Positions 23,656-32,630 of a DNA stretch of 32,822 nt are shown here, piece by piece; the stretch's first letter is position 1, and each line of letters starts with the position of its first letter. This DNA is from UBA1858 sp045106935 (GTDB taxonomy: Bacteria; Pseudomonadota; Gammaproteobacteria; UBA4575). The position numbers and the translations under genes were made by a program. The notes beneath the pieces were generated by a model, which saw nothing but the letters and a program-made list of their open reading frames with translations, ran no database searches and had not been told where the DNA came from. Location: contig JBGCFN010000015.1 in assembly GCA_045106935.1 (NCBI GenBank), positions 1-32,822 on the forward strand, read 5' to 3'.

Positions 23656-24294
23656 TTATTTTTCGCACTTACAATCACATTCCGTTTCAATAGACTGATT
23701 TGATTGAGCACCACTCTCTAAACGCTGAATTCTCTCTTCCAAGTCTTGCATACGCTGCTTTTGCATAGCGACTTCTACGGAAGATAAATCTTTAACGGTC
23801 GCAACTTGTTTCACATCTAACCCTTCAATACCTGCTTCAATCAAACCAAGTGCTTCTTTAGTTTTATGCGCATTTGGTGTTAGTGCATTTCGACTATCCA
23901 TCAGCTCATAACTATTATATTTTCCTGACTGTTTTGTTTCTGTCACTAAACGAACCATAGGTGCATTGCCTGACACATCTGTAGAAGCCAGATCTGTATA
24001 GCTTTCACTATGCAGTACTTCATAGGCTTTATTGCGCCGACTCCATGAAATTACAGAAAGCGCATTTTCAGTAAATACAATATGTCCTTTTTCTCGACCC
24101 TTCCCACCTGAGAGGAATCCATGGCCTTTTTTATTTGGGTAGAAGTAGACATTGCTTGAAAGTAAAATTGATTCATCATCATTGACAATTCCGCTTGCGC
24201 GTACTTCCTCATAAAACTCTTTATCGCTATCTGCTTGCGCAAAGGTAAAGAGAAAACTAAGTGCCAAAAATATCATTATGTAGATTTTATTCAT
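23656..24294 (-). CDS. exported hypothetical protein with PH/GRAM-like core and Cys-rich end
   Basis: I do not recognise this protein. A signal peptide covers residues 1-21 (cleavage after FAQA). Residues about 40-155 alternate strands and end in a helix: SILLSSNVYFYPNKKG, GHIVFTENALSVISWS, a variable loop, PMVRLVTETK, KYNSYELMDSR and a final helix NAHKTKEALGLIEAGI. This order resembles a PH/GRAM-like fold, but that is only a visual impression. A coiled-coil (about 173-194) follows, and the C-terminus has the unusual ECDCKCEK with three alternating cysteines. It converges with the SPOR gene and stands alone. It could be a secreted or envelope stress protein; confidence in function is low. Confidence 0.6.
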   Translation of the reverse strand: MNKIYIMIFLALSFLFTFAQADSDKEFYEEVRASGIVNDDESILLSSNVYFYPNKKGHGFLSGGKGREKGHIVFTENALSVISWSRRNKAYEVLHSESYTDLASTDVSGNAPMVRLVTETKQSGKYNSYELMDSRNALTPNAHKTKEALGLIEAGIEGLDVKQVATVKDLSSVEVAMQKQRMQDLEERIQRLESGAQSNQSIETECDCKCEK

Positions 24295-24441
24295 ATACTT
24301 CCTATATCCTTAAGCTTAAGTTCGTTTAATTTAAATGTAATTATAGGTGAAACTAACACTCATATATGCAAATAAGCAGCTTAAACTATTACAAACCGTT
24401 AAAATATTTACACATATTTACTTAGATCGATTATTATCATC

Positions 24442-24469
24442 TTGCACGCACCAATACAGTGCGCATAAT
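24442..24469 (+). promoter_or_regulatory. probable nadA promoter
   Basis: TTGCAC (24442-24447) and CATAAT (24464-24469) are separated by 16 bases, each one or two mismatches from consensus. The nadA ATG is 42 bases downstream of the -10. No clear NadR- or NrtR-type operator could be recognised. Confidence 0.5.
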
Positions 24470-24511
24470 GCATTCATCATATTTATTTCAACTTAATTTA
24501 TTTCAAAGACT

Positions 24512-25543
24512 ATGCCATTAGAAAACTATCCAGTGACTGCTGAAATTCAAGCACAGATTCCAAAGTTTCAAGGACTAAAGCGCACTGAACTTATTGACCG
24601 AATTAAAAATCTATTGGTCAAACAAAATGCCGTGTTAGTGGCGCACTACTACACGCATGAAGACCTTCAGGAAATTGCTGAAGACACAGGTGGCACGGTC
24701 GCAGATTCTCTCGAAATGGCACGTTTTGGAAATGAGCACCCTGCCTCAACCTTAATTGTTGCTGGCGTTAAATTCATGGGCGAAACAGCAAAAATACTAA
24801 CCCCTGAAAAACGTGTGTTAATGCCGACATTAGAAGCCACTTGTTCTTTAGATCTTAGCTGCCCTGCTGATCAATTTAACGATTTCTGTGATGAACACTC
24901 TGATCGCACCTCTGTGGTCTATGCTAATACTAGTGCTGCAGTCAAAGCGCGTGCAGACTGGGTAGTAACCTCAAGTATTGCTGTTCCAATTATTTCGCAT
25001 CTAATGGATCAGAAAGAAAAGATTCTTTGGGCGCCAGATAAGCATCTTGGTCGCTATTTAGAGAAAGTGACAGGTGCCGATATGCTACTTTGGGATGGTG
25101 CCTGCATTGTCCATGAGGAGTTCAAAGCCCGTGCTTTGGGGGATGTGATGATGCAATATCCCGATGCTGCGGTATTGGTACACCCAGAATCACCACAGGA
25201 CGTCATCGAAATGGCCGATGTCGTCGGCTCAACAAGCGCCCTGATCAAAGCTAGCCAGACTCTAGAGAATAAATCGTTTATCGTAGCAACTGATAACCGC
25301 ATTTTTTACAAAATGAAGCAGTTGGCTCCGAACAAGACATTTATCGAAGCACCCACTGCCGGCGAAGGAGCCACTTGTAAAAGTTGTGCTCATTGTCCAT
25401 GGATGGCAATGAATGGATTACATAATTTACTACATGTACTAGAGACAGGTGAAAATGAAATATTTGTTGACGAAGATATTCGCCAAGCAGCATATCGCTC
25501 GACCATGCGTATGCTCGACTTTGCTAAAAACCACAGCAAGTAA
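24512..25543 (+). CDS. nadA: quinolinate synthase
   Basis: NadA condenses iminoaspartate with dihydroxyacetone phosphate to give quinolinate in de novo NAD synthesis, using a [4Fe-4S] cluster. The three cluster cysteines are at 111, 198 and 295, the same spacing as in the E. coli enzyme (113, 200, 297), within LEATCSLDLSCPAD, WDGACIVHEE and CKSCAHCPWMAMN. The N-terminal LVAHYYTHEDLQEIAEDTGG block and the HPES and PTAGEGATC motifs are also conserved. nadB and nadC are not nearby. The unidentified gene at 25601 follows 57 bases later on the same strand. Confidence 0.97.
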   Translation: MPLENYPVTAEIQAQIPKFQGLKRTELIDRIKNLLVKQNAVLVAHYYTHEDLQEIAEDTGGTVADSLEMARFGNEHPASTLIVAGVKFMGETAKILTPEKRVLMPTLEATCSLDLSCPADQFNDFCDEHSDRTSVVYANTSAAVKARADWVVTSSIAVPIISHLMDQKEKILWAPDKHLGRYLEKVTGADMLLWDGACIVHEEFKARALGDVMMQYPDAAVLVHPESPQDVIEMADVVGSTSALIKASQTLENKSFIVATDNRIFYKMKQLAPNKTFIEAPTAGEGATCKSCAHCPWMAMNGLHNLLHVLETGENEIFVDEDIRQAAYRSTMRMLDFAKNHSK

Positions 25544-25600
25544 TATTTCATGGCTAATTAACAGCCGGCCCTGTGTCAATTTATAGATCAGGGAATTATC

Positions 25601-26800
25601 ATGGCCGCAGCAAACGCACCTACACTTATTGGCGAAAGACAACCACTTACACTGCCTCAATTTATTGGCTTAATTAAGAAGTTATCACCGGCTAAAATTG
25701 CCCAGCTGCCACTAGAGATCATTCCCACCAATATACCTGCAGACATAGCCGAACATGCCCCAGCTAGCTCTCGCTCTGCTGTAGAAGATTTATTGATGAC
25801 AATTAACTCTGCTCACCTTAAAAAACGCATTGCAGATGTGGAAAATTATGGAGAAGAAATTGTTAGCGCAATGGATAAAGCTAAAACAAGCTGCACTTCC
25901 AACACATTGCGAGTATTCAAAAACAAAATATTAACATTAATAGAATTATTACAAGTTTCGAAAAAAGAAGACAAAGTTATTCCTGAGAAGAATCTTGTTG
26001 CCCAGCTATCATCCATTAATAATTTATTAATAGATGTGCGCAGTGAAAGTTATTCTATGGCGAGTACACTTGATACGTTAAGCACTGTAGCGCCTAATTC
26101 AGAACAAGACGCAAAAAGATTTGAAGCATTAATTAAACGCATTAAAACTGCGGCAACAGTGACAGATAATACCTTGGGTGAATATTACATTCTTCGCCTG
26201 AAATTGTTGTCTAAAATAATTTCGGAAAAGAAAAAAAATATTGAAGCACACGAACAAAGCTCCTCTGAATATAAAGAAGAATTAGCAATTCTTAGAGAAG
26301 AGTTAGAAAAAACAAAAGGCTTTTGGAATCGCACCATTAAAAGAAAAGCAACATTGGCTGAAGAAGAAATTGTTCAAAATAGAATTCAAGAGCTAATTAA
26401 TAATATTAATCAGAACGAAACAATTATTTCAGAAAATGATTTGATTTTATGGTTGGATACTATTGTTGATGCTAGTTTAAACGAGCGCTCACAGGTGCGT
26501 GCAACTAAATCCTTACGTACTGCTAGAATCTCTCTTTACTATTTATTAAATCGTTTCTGCAAAGGACAAGAAGAATCGGCCATTCAAATTGCACAAAACC
26601 CTTTCATCCAAGTTGATCCCGAACAAGCAATTCGTTATATGTTGATGTCTGAGCAATTTATTCTGGATTATTTTTCCAAAAAGAAGAATGAAAAGACAGC
26701 TTGGCTTAGTGGTGCCGCGGAAAATAAGATTGCAGAGCTTGACGATCTACAAAAAGATATTCTAGCAGAACTGAAACGTGCGACGAGAGGAATACTGTAA
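25601..26800 (+). CDS. unrecognised coiled-coil protein
   Basis: I do not recognise this 399-residue protein. It has no signal peptide or membrane helix and is predicted to be almost wholly helical. The first 60 residues are proline-rich and hydrophobic in short runs (QPLTLPQFIGLIKKLSP, AQLPLEIIPTNIPADIAE). Coiled-coil segments follow, strongest at about 205-285 with a long charged run of Lys and Glu. The C-terminal part (about 300-399) has a second helical bundle with YYLLNRFCKG and AIRYMLMSEQFILDYF. AGGGA precedes the ATG by 6-7 bases. It follows nadA closely but its AT content and unrelated look suggest a separate function. It may be a cytoplasmic structural or membrane-adaptor protein; that is a guess. 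Confidence 0.65.
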   Translation: MAAANAPTLIGERQPLTLPQFIGLIKKLSPAKIAQLPLEIIPTNIPADIAEHAPASSRSAVEDLLMTINSAHLKKRIADVENYGEEIVSAMDKAKTSCTSNTLRVFKNKILTLIELLQVSKKEDKVIPEKNLVAQLSSINNLLIDVRSESYSMASTLDTLSTVAPNSEQDAKRFEALIKRIKTAATVTDNTLGEYYILRLKLLSKIISEKKKNIEAHEQSSSEYKEELAILREELEKTKGFWNRTIKRKATLAEEEIVQNRIQELINNINQNETIISENDLILWLDTIVDASLNERSQVRATKSLRTARISLYYLLNRFCKGQEESAIQIAQNPFIQVDPEQAIRYMLMSEQFILDYFSKKKNEKTAWLSGAAENKIAELDDLQKDILAELKRATRGIL

Positions 26801-26801
26801 T

Positions 26802-27047
26802 TTAGACAGACACGTGTAGTTCACGTGGTAATTGGAGATAAAAACCATTATCTACCAAATTATTTTTCACCTCATCTAGATCTGCATTTTCAAGTCGTTT
26901 AATGTTTGCAAGATTTAATTCCATGACAAACTCCAAACGCCCTAGAAGTTTATCTAGTCCTTCAGGCAGGTTATCTAATTTTTCCTCTTCAGCAAGATAG
27001 AGATACGTATCCAATTTTTTTGTACTGCGATATATAAAGCATTGCAT
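26802..27047 (-). CDS. ycgL: YcgL family protein
   Basis: The 81-residue protein matches the YcgL family from end to end: MQCFIYRSTKKLDTYLYL at the start, then PEGLDKLLGRLEFVMELNL, and the YYLQLP-like end FYLQLPRE. YcgL is a small cytoplasmic alpha/beta protein of unknown function, widespread in gammaproteobacteria. It starts 2 bases after the upstream membrane-protein gene, so it is probably translated with it, and converges with the coiled-coil gene (1 base between the ends). Confidence 0.88.
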   Translation of the reverse strand: MQCFIYRSTKKLDTYLYLAEEEKLDNLPEGLDKLLGRLEFVMELNLANIKRLENADLDEVKNNLVDNGFYLQLPRELHVSV

Positions 27048-27049
27048 GA

Positions 27050-28039
27050 TTACTGACCATTCGCGTTGTCTAACAGCTTAGAATCATCAACCATTTCTTC
27101 AACTTTCTCGAGCACCTCTGTTTCAATAGCAGACTTATCTTCAGTAGCATCCAAAGGTATCTGTTGTTCTGTTTTATTATCTGTTGGCATTTCATCGACA
27201 TTAGGAGTGACCTGCTCTTTCAACACATTCTGCTCAGATGACACTTCGGTTTCTTCTATTACCGCTTCTTGTTGTCCCGGAACCAATTGTGCATCGGGTT
27301 GTTTCTCTTGGGTTGGTACCGATGCTGGCTCCTGCTCTTCCTCTGGCTCATACAAAACCTCACCGGTCTTGAGCCTTACAGCTACTGATTGAATCTGATC
27401 ATACTTATAACTCAAACCCAAACTTCCACCGTTCACTTCAGATTCGACAATTAAACTATTATCAACAATCTCTGTCAGTATTCCTTCGACAACACTGGCG
27501 TCCTTTAAAATGACTCTGACTCGCTTGTTGATTGCATGTATGCGCTCATCCTCAGAGACCAATTCATAACGCGCTGTCGGTGTTGCATCACGCACAACTT
27601 GATTAATTTTTTCTGGCACGATCTCTTTTGTTTCAAGCTGTTCGTACTCACTCCCAGTTAACAAAGGATCATAATCTTCTTCCACACCCAGTGCTGCTTC
27701 ATCAGCCTGCTGCTGATTAGATAAAGGAGTATCTTCGGGCGGTGCTATTTTTTCTTCCAGCGCTTGCACCACTTCATGTTCTTGCAAAATTGACAACTTA
27801 GAAAGTGCCCCTCCTGAGATACCAACAAACACCGCTAACAAGCCAATTATAAACACGTACAATGCTTTTCTGACGTTCATTTCCGACCAATTTAATACCA
27901 TATGAATAAATAACGGTACGATCAGTACCAGACTTATCACGGCCCATAGTCTTCTTGATTGGAATGAGTCTAGAAACAGCATAAAAAGTGCTGTCGCGAC
28001 AATTGCAATGCCAATCCAAAATATAGCCATTTCAAGCAT
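27050..28039 (-). CDS. three-helix membrane protein with internal Sm/SH3-like domain and acidic tail
   Basis: I do not recognise this 329-residue protein as a named family. Three transmembrane helices lie at about residues 5-23, 31-49 and 59-79. A Glu/Gln-rich linker follows, then a compact beta-rich block at about 168-224 (INKRVRVILKDASVVEG, ILTEIVDNSLIVESEV, YKYDQIQSVAVRL). That block looks like an Sm/Hfq or SH3-like barrel: strand, turn, strand, strand with hydrophobic alternation. The last 100 residues are highly acidic and low in complexity (Glu, Gln, Pro, Asp), probably disordered. It lies 4 bases after speA and 2 bases before ycgL on the same strand, so all three may be one operon. The fold call is visual only. 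Confidence 0.6.
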   Translation of the reverse strand: MLEMAIFWIGIAIVATALFMLFLDSFQSRRLWAVISLVLIVPLFIHMVLNWSEMNVRKALYVFIIGLLAVFVGISGGALSKLSILQEHEVVQALEEKIAPPEDTPLSNQQQADEAALGVEEDYDPLLTGSEYEQLETKEIVPEKINQVVRDATPTARYELVSEDERIHAINKRVRVILKDASVVEGILTEIVDNSLIVESEVNGGSLGLSYKYDQIQSVAVRLKTGEVLYEPEEEQEPASVPTQEKQPDAQLVPGQQEAVIEETEVSSEQNVLKEQVTPNVDEMPTDNKTEQQIPLDATEDKSAIETEVLEKVEEMVDDSKLLDNANGQ

Positions 28040-28043
28040 GCTG

Positions 28044-29936
28044 TTACCTTTTTATCCTATGTGCTGGTCGATCGATGGAATCTAGGTAAGTATACCCAAA
28101 CAATGCATTGTTTATCTCATCTATAATTTCATCAGTCGGTACTTCACTTGTGTCTATCTGACCAATGCGTTGTTGGCATCGATCAACTATCTGCTGAGCA
28201 TCTAGATGTATATGATTGAGCATTTCTTTAGCACAATCACCTATTTCAAGTTCGGTAATTACTAGCTGGTCTTGTTCATTCTGCTCCACGTTAATGGCAT
28301 GAGTATCACCAAATAGGTTATGAATATCCCCCAATACTTCTTGATAAGCCCCTAACAAGAAGAAACCAATCAGATAATCTTTATGGTCCTGATTTAATTC
28401 ATGCAATATCAGGTGATCTTTTAACTCTCCATCCATACTATATTGAGATATCTGCCCATCAGAATCACAAGTTAAGTCATGTAAACGCGCTTTATTGGAG
28501 GGCTGGTCGGTCAACTTCGTTAATGGTGTAATAGGGAATATTTGATCTAATCCCCAGATATCAGGCATCGATTGGAAGATCGAGAAATTGCAGTAGTACT
28601 TATCAACATCACATGATGCAATTCCTTCATTTTCAAGCGCACTCCGGCAGTGACGCAATATTATTTCTGCCCATGCACGCTGCTCTAATCCCACTTCTCC
28701 GCTTAAAAATTTAGTATTTAATAACCCTTCAAATTCATTTATCTGTTGTTGTTCAATATGTTTATTTTTATTCACATACTGAATTAACTTATTACCCTGC
28801 TCAAAAAATTCTTGATCATAGCCATCAACACCATCATCGATCATTTGCTCAGCACTATGATGACTTTCAATTTCAAGCACATTCGTTATCAACATGGCAT
28901 GGTGGGCTGTGGTCGCACGTCCATTTTCTGTAAACACAGTCGGCAAAGTCAATTTTGAATCTTCGCAAAAGTCATTAATAGTACTTACTACCGCATCTGC
29001 ATAATCCTGGATTGAATAAGATTTTGAGAAGAAGCTATTATCTTTCTTTGCCGCATAGTCAACTGCAAGACCCCCGCCAACATCCACATAAGCAAGCTTA
29101 AACCCGCGTGATATTATTTGTTGATACACCTGCATGGCTTCACATAAACCGGTCTTGAAATCTTCAAGCCTAGAAATCTGTGACCCCATGTGAAAGTGCA
29201 ACAATAGCAGCCAGTCAATACACCCCCAATCCTTCAACTTCCGCAAACATAGGAGTATATCTCTCGCATTTAATCCGAACTTAGCGTCTCGACCACCTGA
29301 GTTTTGCCAGTTTCCTTCGGCGATACTATTCATACGAATACGCATCCCCAGCTTAGGAGTCACGTTAATTGCCGTACTTTCTTGCTTAATAATCTCTAAC
29401 TCTGACAAACTTTCAATAACAATAAATACTTCGATACCTAACAACTGTGCATATAGCGCGATACGGATATATGCTCGATCCTTATAGCCATTACATATCA
29501 ACTTCCCCCGATCAACATCTAACAGACCTAATGCAACCAGTAATTCAGTTTTACTCCCTACTTCCAGGCCTATATCCTCAACATCGCTTGCCAAGATATT
29601 TTCAATGACAGAACGTTGCTGATTGACTTTGATTGGGTAATAAGGAATATGACTTAAATGTTTTTCAATTTTATTTGACGCCGATAAAAATGCATTATCC
29701 AGCTCTTCCACACGTGCTTTTAGAATTTGCGGAAATCGAACCAACACTGGCAAAGACAAATCTCGAGCACGCACTTCTTCGCTAACCTTAACCAAATCTA
29801 TACTGGTTTTTTTATTTGGCTTAGCGACGACATGCCCTTGCTTATTAATAGCAAAATATCCCTCACCCCAGACAGGAATATTGTAGAATTCCTGCGCTCG
29901 CTTTAGCGTCCAATTTCCACTATTAAAATTTTTCAT
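28044..29936 (-). CDS. speA: biosynthetic arginine decarboxylase
   Basis: SpeA converts arginine to agmatine, the entry step of the agmatine route to putrescine, using PLP. The 630-residue protein has the PLP lysine Lys103 in YYPIKVNQ, the GLEVGSKTELLVAL block, LLLLHFHMGSQIS, YVDVGGGLAVDYA, FTENGRATTAHHA, and the C-terminal CNFSIFQSMPDIWGLDQIFPI signature. Length and motifs fit the biosynthetic enzyme. Agmatinase (speB) is not in the window, so the next step is encoded elsewhere. It is divergent from speE with only 38 bp between the two start codons. Confidence 0.97.
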   Translation of the reverse strand: MKNFNSGNWTLKRAQEFYNIPVWGEGYFAINKQGHVVAKPNKKTSIDLVKVSEEVRARDLSLPVLVRFPQILKARVEELDNAFLSASNKIEKHLSHIPYYPIKVNQQRSVIENILASDVEDIGLEVGSKTELLVALGLLDVDRGKLICNGYKDRAYIRIALYAQLLGIEVFIVIESLSELEIIKQESTAINVTPKLGMRIRMNSIAEGNWQNSGGRDAKFGLNARDILLCLRKLKDWGCIDWLLLLHFHMGSQISRLEDFKTGLCEAMQVYQQIISRGFKLAYVDVGGGLAVDYAAKKDNSFFSKSYSIQDYADAVVSTINDFCEDSKLTLPTVFTENGRATTAHHAMLITNVLEIESHHSAEQMIDDGVDGYDQEFFEQGNKLIQYVNKNKHIEQQQINEFEGLLNTKFLSGEVGLEQRAWAEIILRHCRSALENEGIASCDVDKYYCNFSIFQSMPDIWGLDQIFPITPLTKLTDQPSNKARLHDLTCDSDGQISQYSMDGELKDHLILHELNQDHKDYLIGFFLLGAYQEVLGDIHNLFGDTHAINVEQNEQDQLVITELEIGDCAKEMLNHIHLDAQQIVDRCQQRIGQIDTSEVPTDEIIDEINNALFGYTYLDSIDRPAHRIKR

Positions 29937-29974
29937 ATTTTTGTTTATACATTTAATAAATTACAATAAAACCT

Positions 29975-30826
29975 ATGGAAATAAAAAATTCAAATACTTC
30001 TTGGTTTACTGAACAGGCGACTGATATTGGCACTGCTTTTTCATTAGCCACATCCAACTTGCTCCACCAAGAAAAATCAGCTTATCAAAATATAGAAATT
30101 TACGAGACCAAAACATTTGGCAATTTGATGGTGCTTGATGGTTTTATTATGCTCACAACACGAGATAACTTCATCTATCATGAAATGATGAGCCATCCCG
30201 CATTATTTAGCCATGCACAGCCCAAGCATGTTGCCATTGTGGGAGGCGGTGATTGTGGCACACTTCAGCAGGTTGCCCAGCATGATTGCGTTGAAAAAAT
30301 CACTCAAATTGAGATCGATGAACGCGTCACTCGTACATCAGAAGAATTTTTTCCGGAACTATGCACATCAAATCACGATCCACGCGTCACCTTTGTTTTT
30401 AGCGATGCGATTGAATGGATGAAATCTGTACCAGCAGGTAGCCTGGATATTATTATTGTTGACAGTACAGACCCAATTGGACCCGCCAAAGGACTATTCC
30501 AAAAACAATTTTACTTAGATTGTTTATCAGCATTATCCGACAATGGACTATTAATACAGCAGAGTGAATCTCCCTTAGTCCATTGGGAATCAATCACTAA
30601 GCCTATGCACAAGGAAATGCAGTCAGCAGGTTTCAATCAAACTAAAACACTATTCTTTCCGCAACCCGTCTATCCCACTGGTTGGTGGTCTGCAACCATA
30701 GCTTCAAAAAATGATCTTCATTTAATTCGAGACAGTGATGCTAAAAATTTCGTCTTTGAGACAAAGTACTATAATTACGATATTCACTTATCTGCATTTG
30801 CCTTGCCTTCTTTTTTGAAGGCATAA
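29975..30826 (+). CDS. speE: polyamine aminopropyltransferase (spermidine synthase)
   Basis: SpeE transfers the aminopropyl group of decarboxylated SAM to putrescine. The 283-residue protein has the entry WFTEQATDIGTAFSL, the loop LVLDGFIMLTTRDNFIYHEM, the SAM-binding GGGDCG (90-95), and the catalytic IVDSTDPIGPAKG (Asp163, Asp166). Two features deviate from the E. coli type: TTRDNF instead of TERDEF and GGGDCG instead of GGGDGG. Both occur in other proteobacterial members as I recall, so substrate range cannot be settled here. speD is absent from the window. It ends at a strong stem-loop that serves as terminator for the opposing amtB gene. Confidence 0.93.
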   Translation: MEIKNSNTSWFTEQATDIGTAFSLATSNLLHQEKSAYQNIEIYETKTFGNLMVLDGFIMLTTRDNFIYHEMMSHPALFSHAQPKHVAIVGGGDCGTLQQVAQHDCVEKITQIEIDERVTRTSEEFFPELCTSNHDPRVTFVFSDAIEWMKSVPAGSLDIIIVDSTDPIGPAKGLFQKQFYLDCLSALSDNGLLIQQSESPLVHWESITKPMHKEMQSAGFNQTKTLFFPQPVYPTGWWSATIASKNDLHLIRDSDAKNFVFETKYYNYDIHLSAFALPSFLKA

Positions 30827-30830
30827 AAAA

Positions 30831-30856
30831 ACGCCCCTTACCTAAGCAAGGGGCGT
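30831..30856 (-). terminator. intrinsic terminator of glnK-amtB
   Basis: ACGCCCCTT (30831-30839) pairs perfectly with AAGGGGCGT (30848-30856) around an 8 base loop. On the minus strand it is followed by a run of seven U. It lies 34 bases after the amtB stop. It begins just after the speE stop and may also slow plus-strand transcripts, but there the U-tract is lacking. Confidence 0.92.
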
Positions 30857-30890
30857 CCAAGGTTGGCACACTTAAATACCAGGAGTATGA

Positions 30891-32138
30891 CTATTTATTA
30901 ACAAACTCTGGATAGGCTTCCATACCGCATTCTGCAATATCAACACCTTCCATTTCATCTTCTTCACTAACGCGAATTCCGACGATTAACTTAATAACGA
31001 ACCAGGCAATCATTGCCATAATGAATGTCCAGGCAAAGATTACTAGTGCTCCGTACAATTGAGTACCAAGATTCGCATCAGAGTTTGAGAACACGACTGC
31101 GATAATACCCCAAAGACCTGCAACACCGTGTACAGAAATGGCGCCGACTGGATCGTCTAACTTGAATTTATCTAATGTAATAATACTGAATACAACAATG
31201 ACCCCACCTATAGCACCTATAATTGTGGCTAACAAAGGAGTTGGTGTTAATGGTTCTGCTGTAATTGAAACAAGCCCCGCTAGCGCACCGTTAAGCGTCA
31301 TTGAAAGATCTGCTTTACCAAACATTAGCTTTGCTGTCAGTAATGCTGCGATTACTCCACCAGCAGCCGCTGCGTTAGTGTTTACAAAGATAAGTGCTAC
31401 TGCATTTGCTTCAGCGACATTTGATACGATTAACTCAGATCCACCATTGAAACCGAACCAACCCAACCAAAGAATGAATGTACCTAATGTTGCTAACGGC
31501 ATGTTTGCACCAGGCATTGCGATGGCTTTGCCATCTTTACTGTAACGCCCTTTTCTCGCACCTAGTAAAATGACGCCGGCTAATGCTGCTGTTGCTCCAC
31601 ACAGATGAACTACACCAGAACCCGCAAAATCTAAGAAGCCCGCTTGATCTAAGAAACCACCGCCCCATTTCCAGAAACCTTGCACGGGGTAAATGAAACC
31701 ACACATGACAATCGCGAATAACAAGAATGCCCATAACTTCATTCTTTCAGCAACAGCACCCGAGACAATCGACATCGCAGTGGCTACAAATACAACTTGA
31801 AAGAAGAAGTCTGATAGTCCTGAGTAATATGTCTCTCCACCGCTAGCGATGACATCTGCAGCAGAATTATCAGCACTACCTAGTATACTTAATGCAAATG
31901 GCCACCAAGAACTCTCAGTACCACTATACATAATGTTATAGCCCATCAACATGTACATAATACATGCAATGGAATATAACGAAATATTCTTCGTTAAAAT
32001 TTCGACTGTACTTTTAGATCGTACTAGTCCCGCTTCTAGCATGGCAAACCCTGCTGCCATCCACATGACAAATGCACCCATCACTAGAAAATAAAATGTA
32101 TCTAGTGCGTATGCTAATTCTATTACTTGATTTTCCAC
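30891..32138 (-). CDS. amtB: ammonium transporter AmtB
   Basis: The 415-residue protein has eleven hydrophobic helices and the Amt pore histidines His178 (SGVVHLCGATAA) and His337 (AISVHGVAGLWG). The family blocks FAMLEAGLVRSK, WLGWFGFNGGS and LDDPVGA are also present. The cytoplasmic C-terminal tail (VSEEDEMEGVDIAECGMEAYPEF) is the part contacted by the PII protein. The start is GTG, supported by a perfect AGGAGG 5 bases upstream. Unlike E. coli AmtB there is no obvious cleavable signal peptide. It follows glnK by 30 bases; GlnK blocks the channel when nitrogen is plentiful. Confidence 0.97.
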   Translation of the reverse strand: MENQVIELAYALDTFYFLVMGAFVMWMAAGFAMLEAGLVRSKSTVEILTKNISLYSIACIMYMLMGYNIMYSGTESSWWPFALSILGSADNSAADVIASGGETYYSGLSDFFFQVVFVATAMSIVSGAVAERMKLWAFLLFAIVMCGFIYPVQGFWKWGGGFLDQAGFLDFAGSGVVHLCGATAALAGVILLGARKGRYSKDGKAIAMPGANMPLATLGTFILWLGWFGFNGGSELIVSNVAEANAVALIFVNTNAAAAGGVIAALLTAKLMFGKADLSMTLNGALAGLVSITAEPLTPTPLLATIIGAIGGVIVVFSIITLDKFKLDDPVGAISVHGVAGLWGIIAVVFSNSDANLGTQLYGALVIFAWTFIMAMIAWFVIKLIVGIRVSEEDEMEGVDIAECGMEAYPEFVNK

Positions 32139-32168
32139 AATTCCCTCCTAATTTAATAGGTGTTATTT

Positions 32169-32507
32169 TTATAGTGCCGCTGCACCAGATTCACCAGTTC
32201 TAATTCTAATGACTTCGGAAAGTTCTGATACAAAGATTTTTCCATCACCAATTTTCCCAGTGTTTGCAGCTTTCGTAATTGCATCTAATGCTGATTGAAG
32301 TAACTCATCATCAATTGCAATTTCTAATTTTATTTTTGGTAAAAAATCGACAACGTATTCAGCACCACGATAAAGCTCTGTGTGACCTTTTTGTCTACCA
32401 AAACCTTTAACCTCTGTCGCAGTGATTCCTGTTACACCAATTTCAGATAACGCTTCTCTCACGTCATCTAATTTAAATGGTTTAATTATTGCTGTTATCA
32501 GCTTCAT
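32169..32507 (-). CDS. glnK: nitrogen regulatory protein P-II (GlnK)
   Basis: The 112-residue PII protein begins MKLITAIIKPFKLDDVREAL and carries the T-loop with Tyr51 (HTELYRGAEYVVDF), the residue that GlnD uridylylates. The C-terminal nucleotide-binding loop GKIGDGKIFV is also present. The start is the ATG at 32507, with GGGAG 7-8 bases upstream. An in-frame start at 32531 would add eight residues that PII proteins lack. Its position directly before amtB marks it as GlnK rather than GlnB. I could not find a sigma-54 (-24/-12) promoter in the upstream gap. Confidence 0.96.
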   Translation of the reverse strand: MKLITAIIKPFKLDDVREALSEIGVTGITATEVKGFGRQKGHTELYRGAEYVVDFLPKIKLEIAIDDELLQSALDAITKAANTGKIGDGKIFVSELSEVIRIRTGESGAAAL

Positions 32508-32630
32508 TGGTTTTCTCCCACTTGTTTTCAATTATTAGAGATTCACTCTCTATCTTTATGTCTCAAAGTTATAGGGCCTGAATTTTTAAACCAATAAAAA
32601 TCTGCGTTCTTTTCGAAAGCTCCCTGCATG

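Noticed and set aside
25569..25593. CCCTG/CAGGG stem that could hide the ribosome site of the 25601 gene
   Set aside because: Only five base pairs with a 15 base loop; too weak to call a regulatory hairpin.
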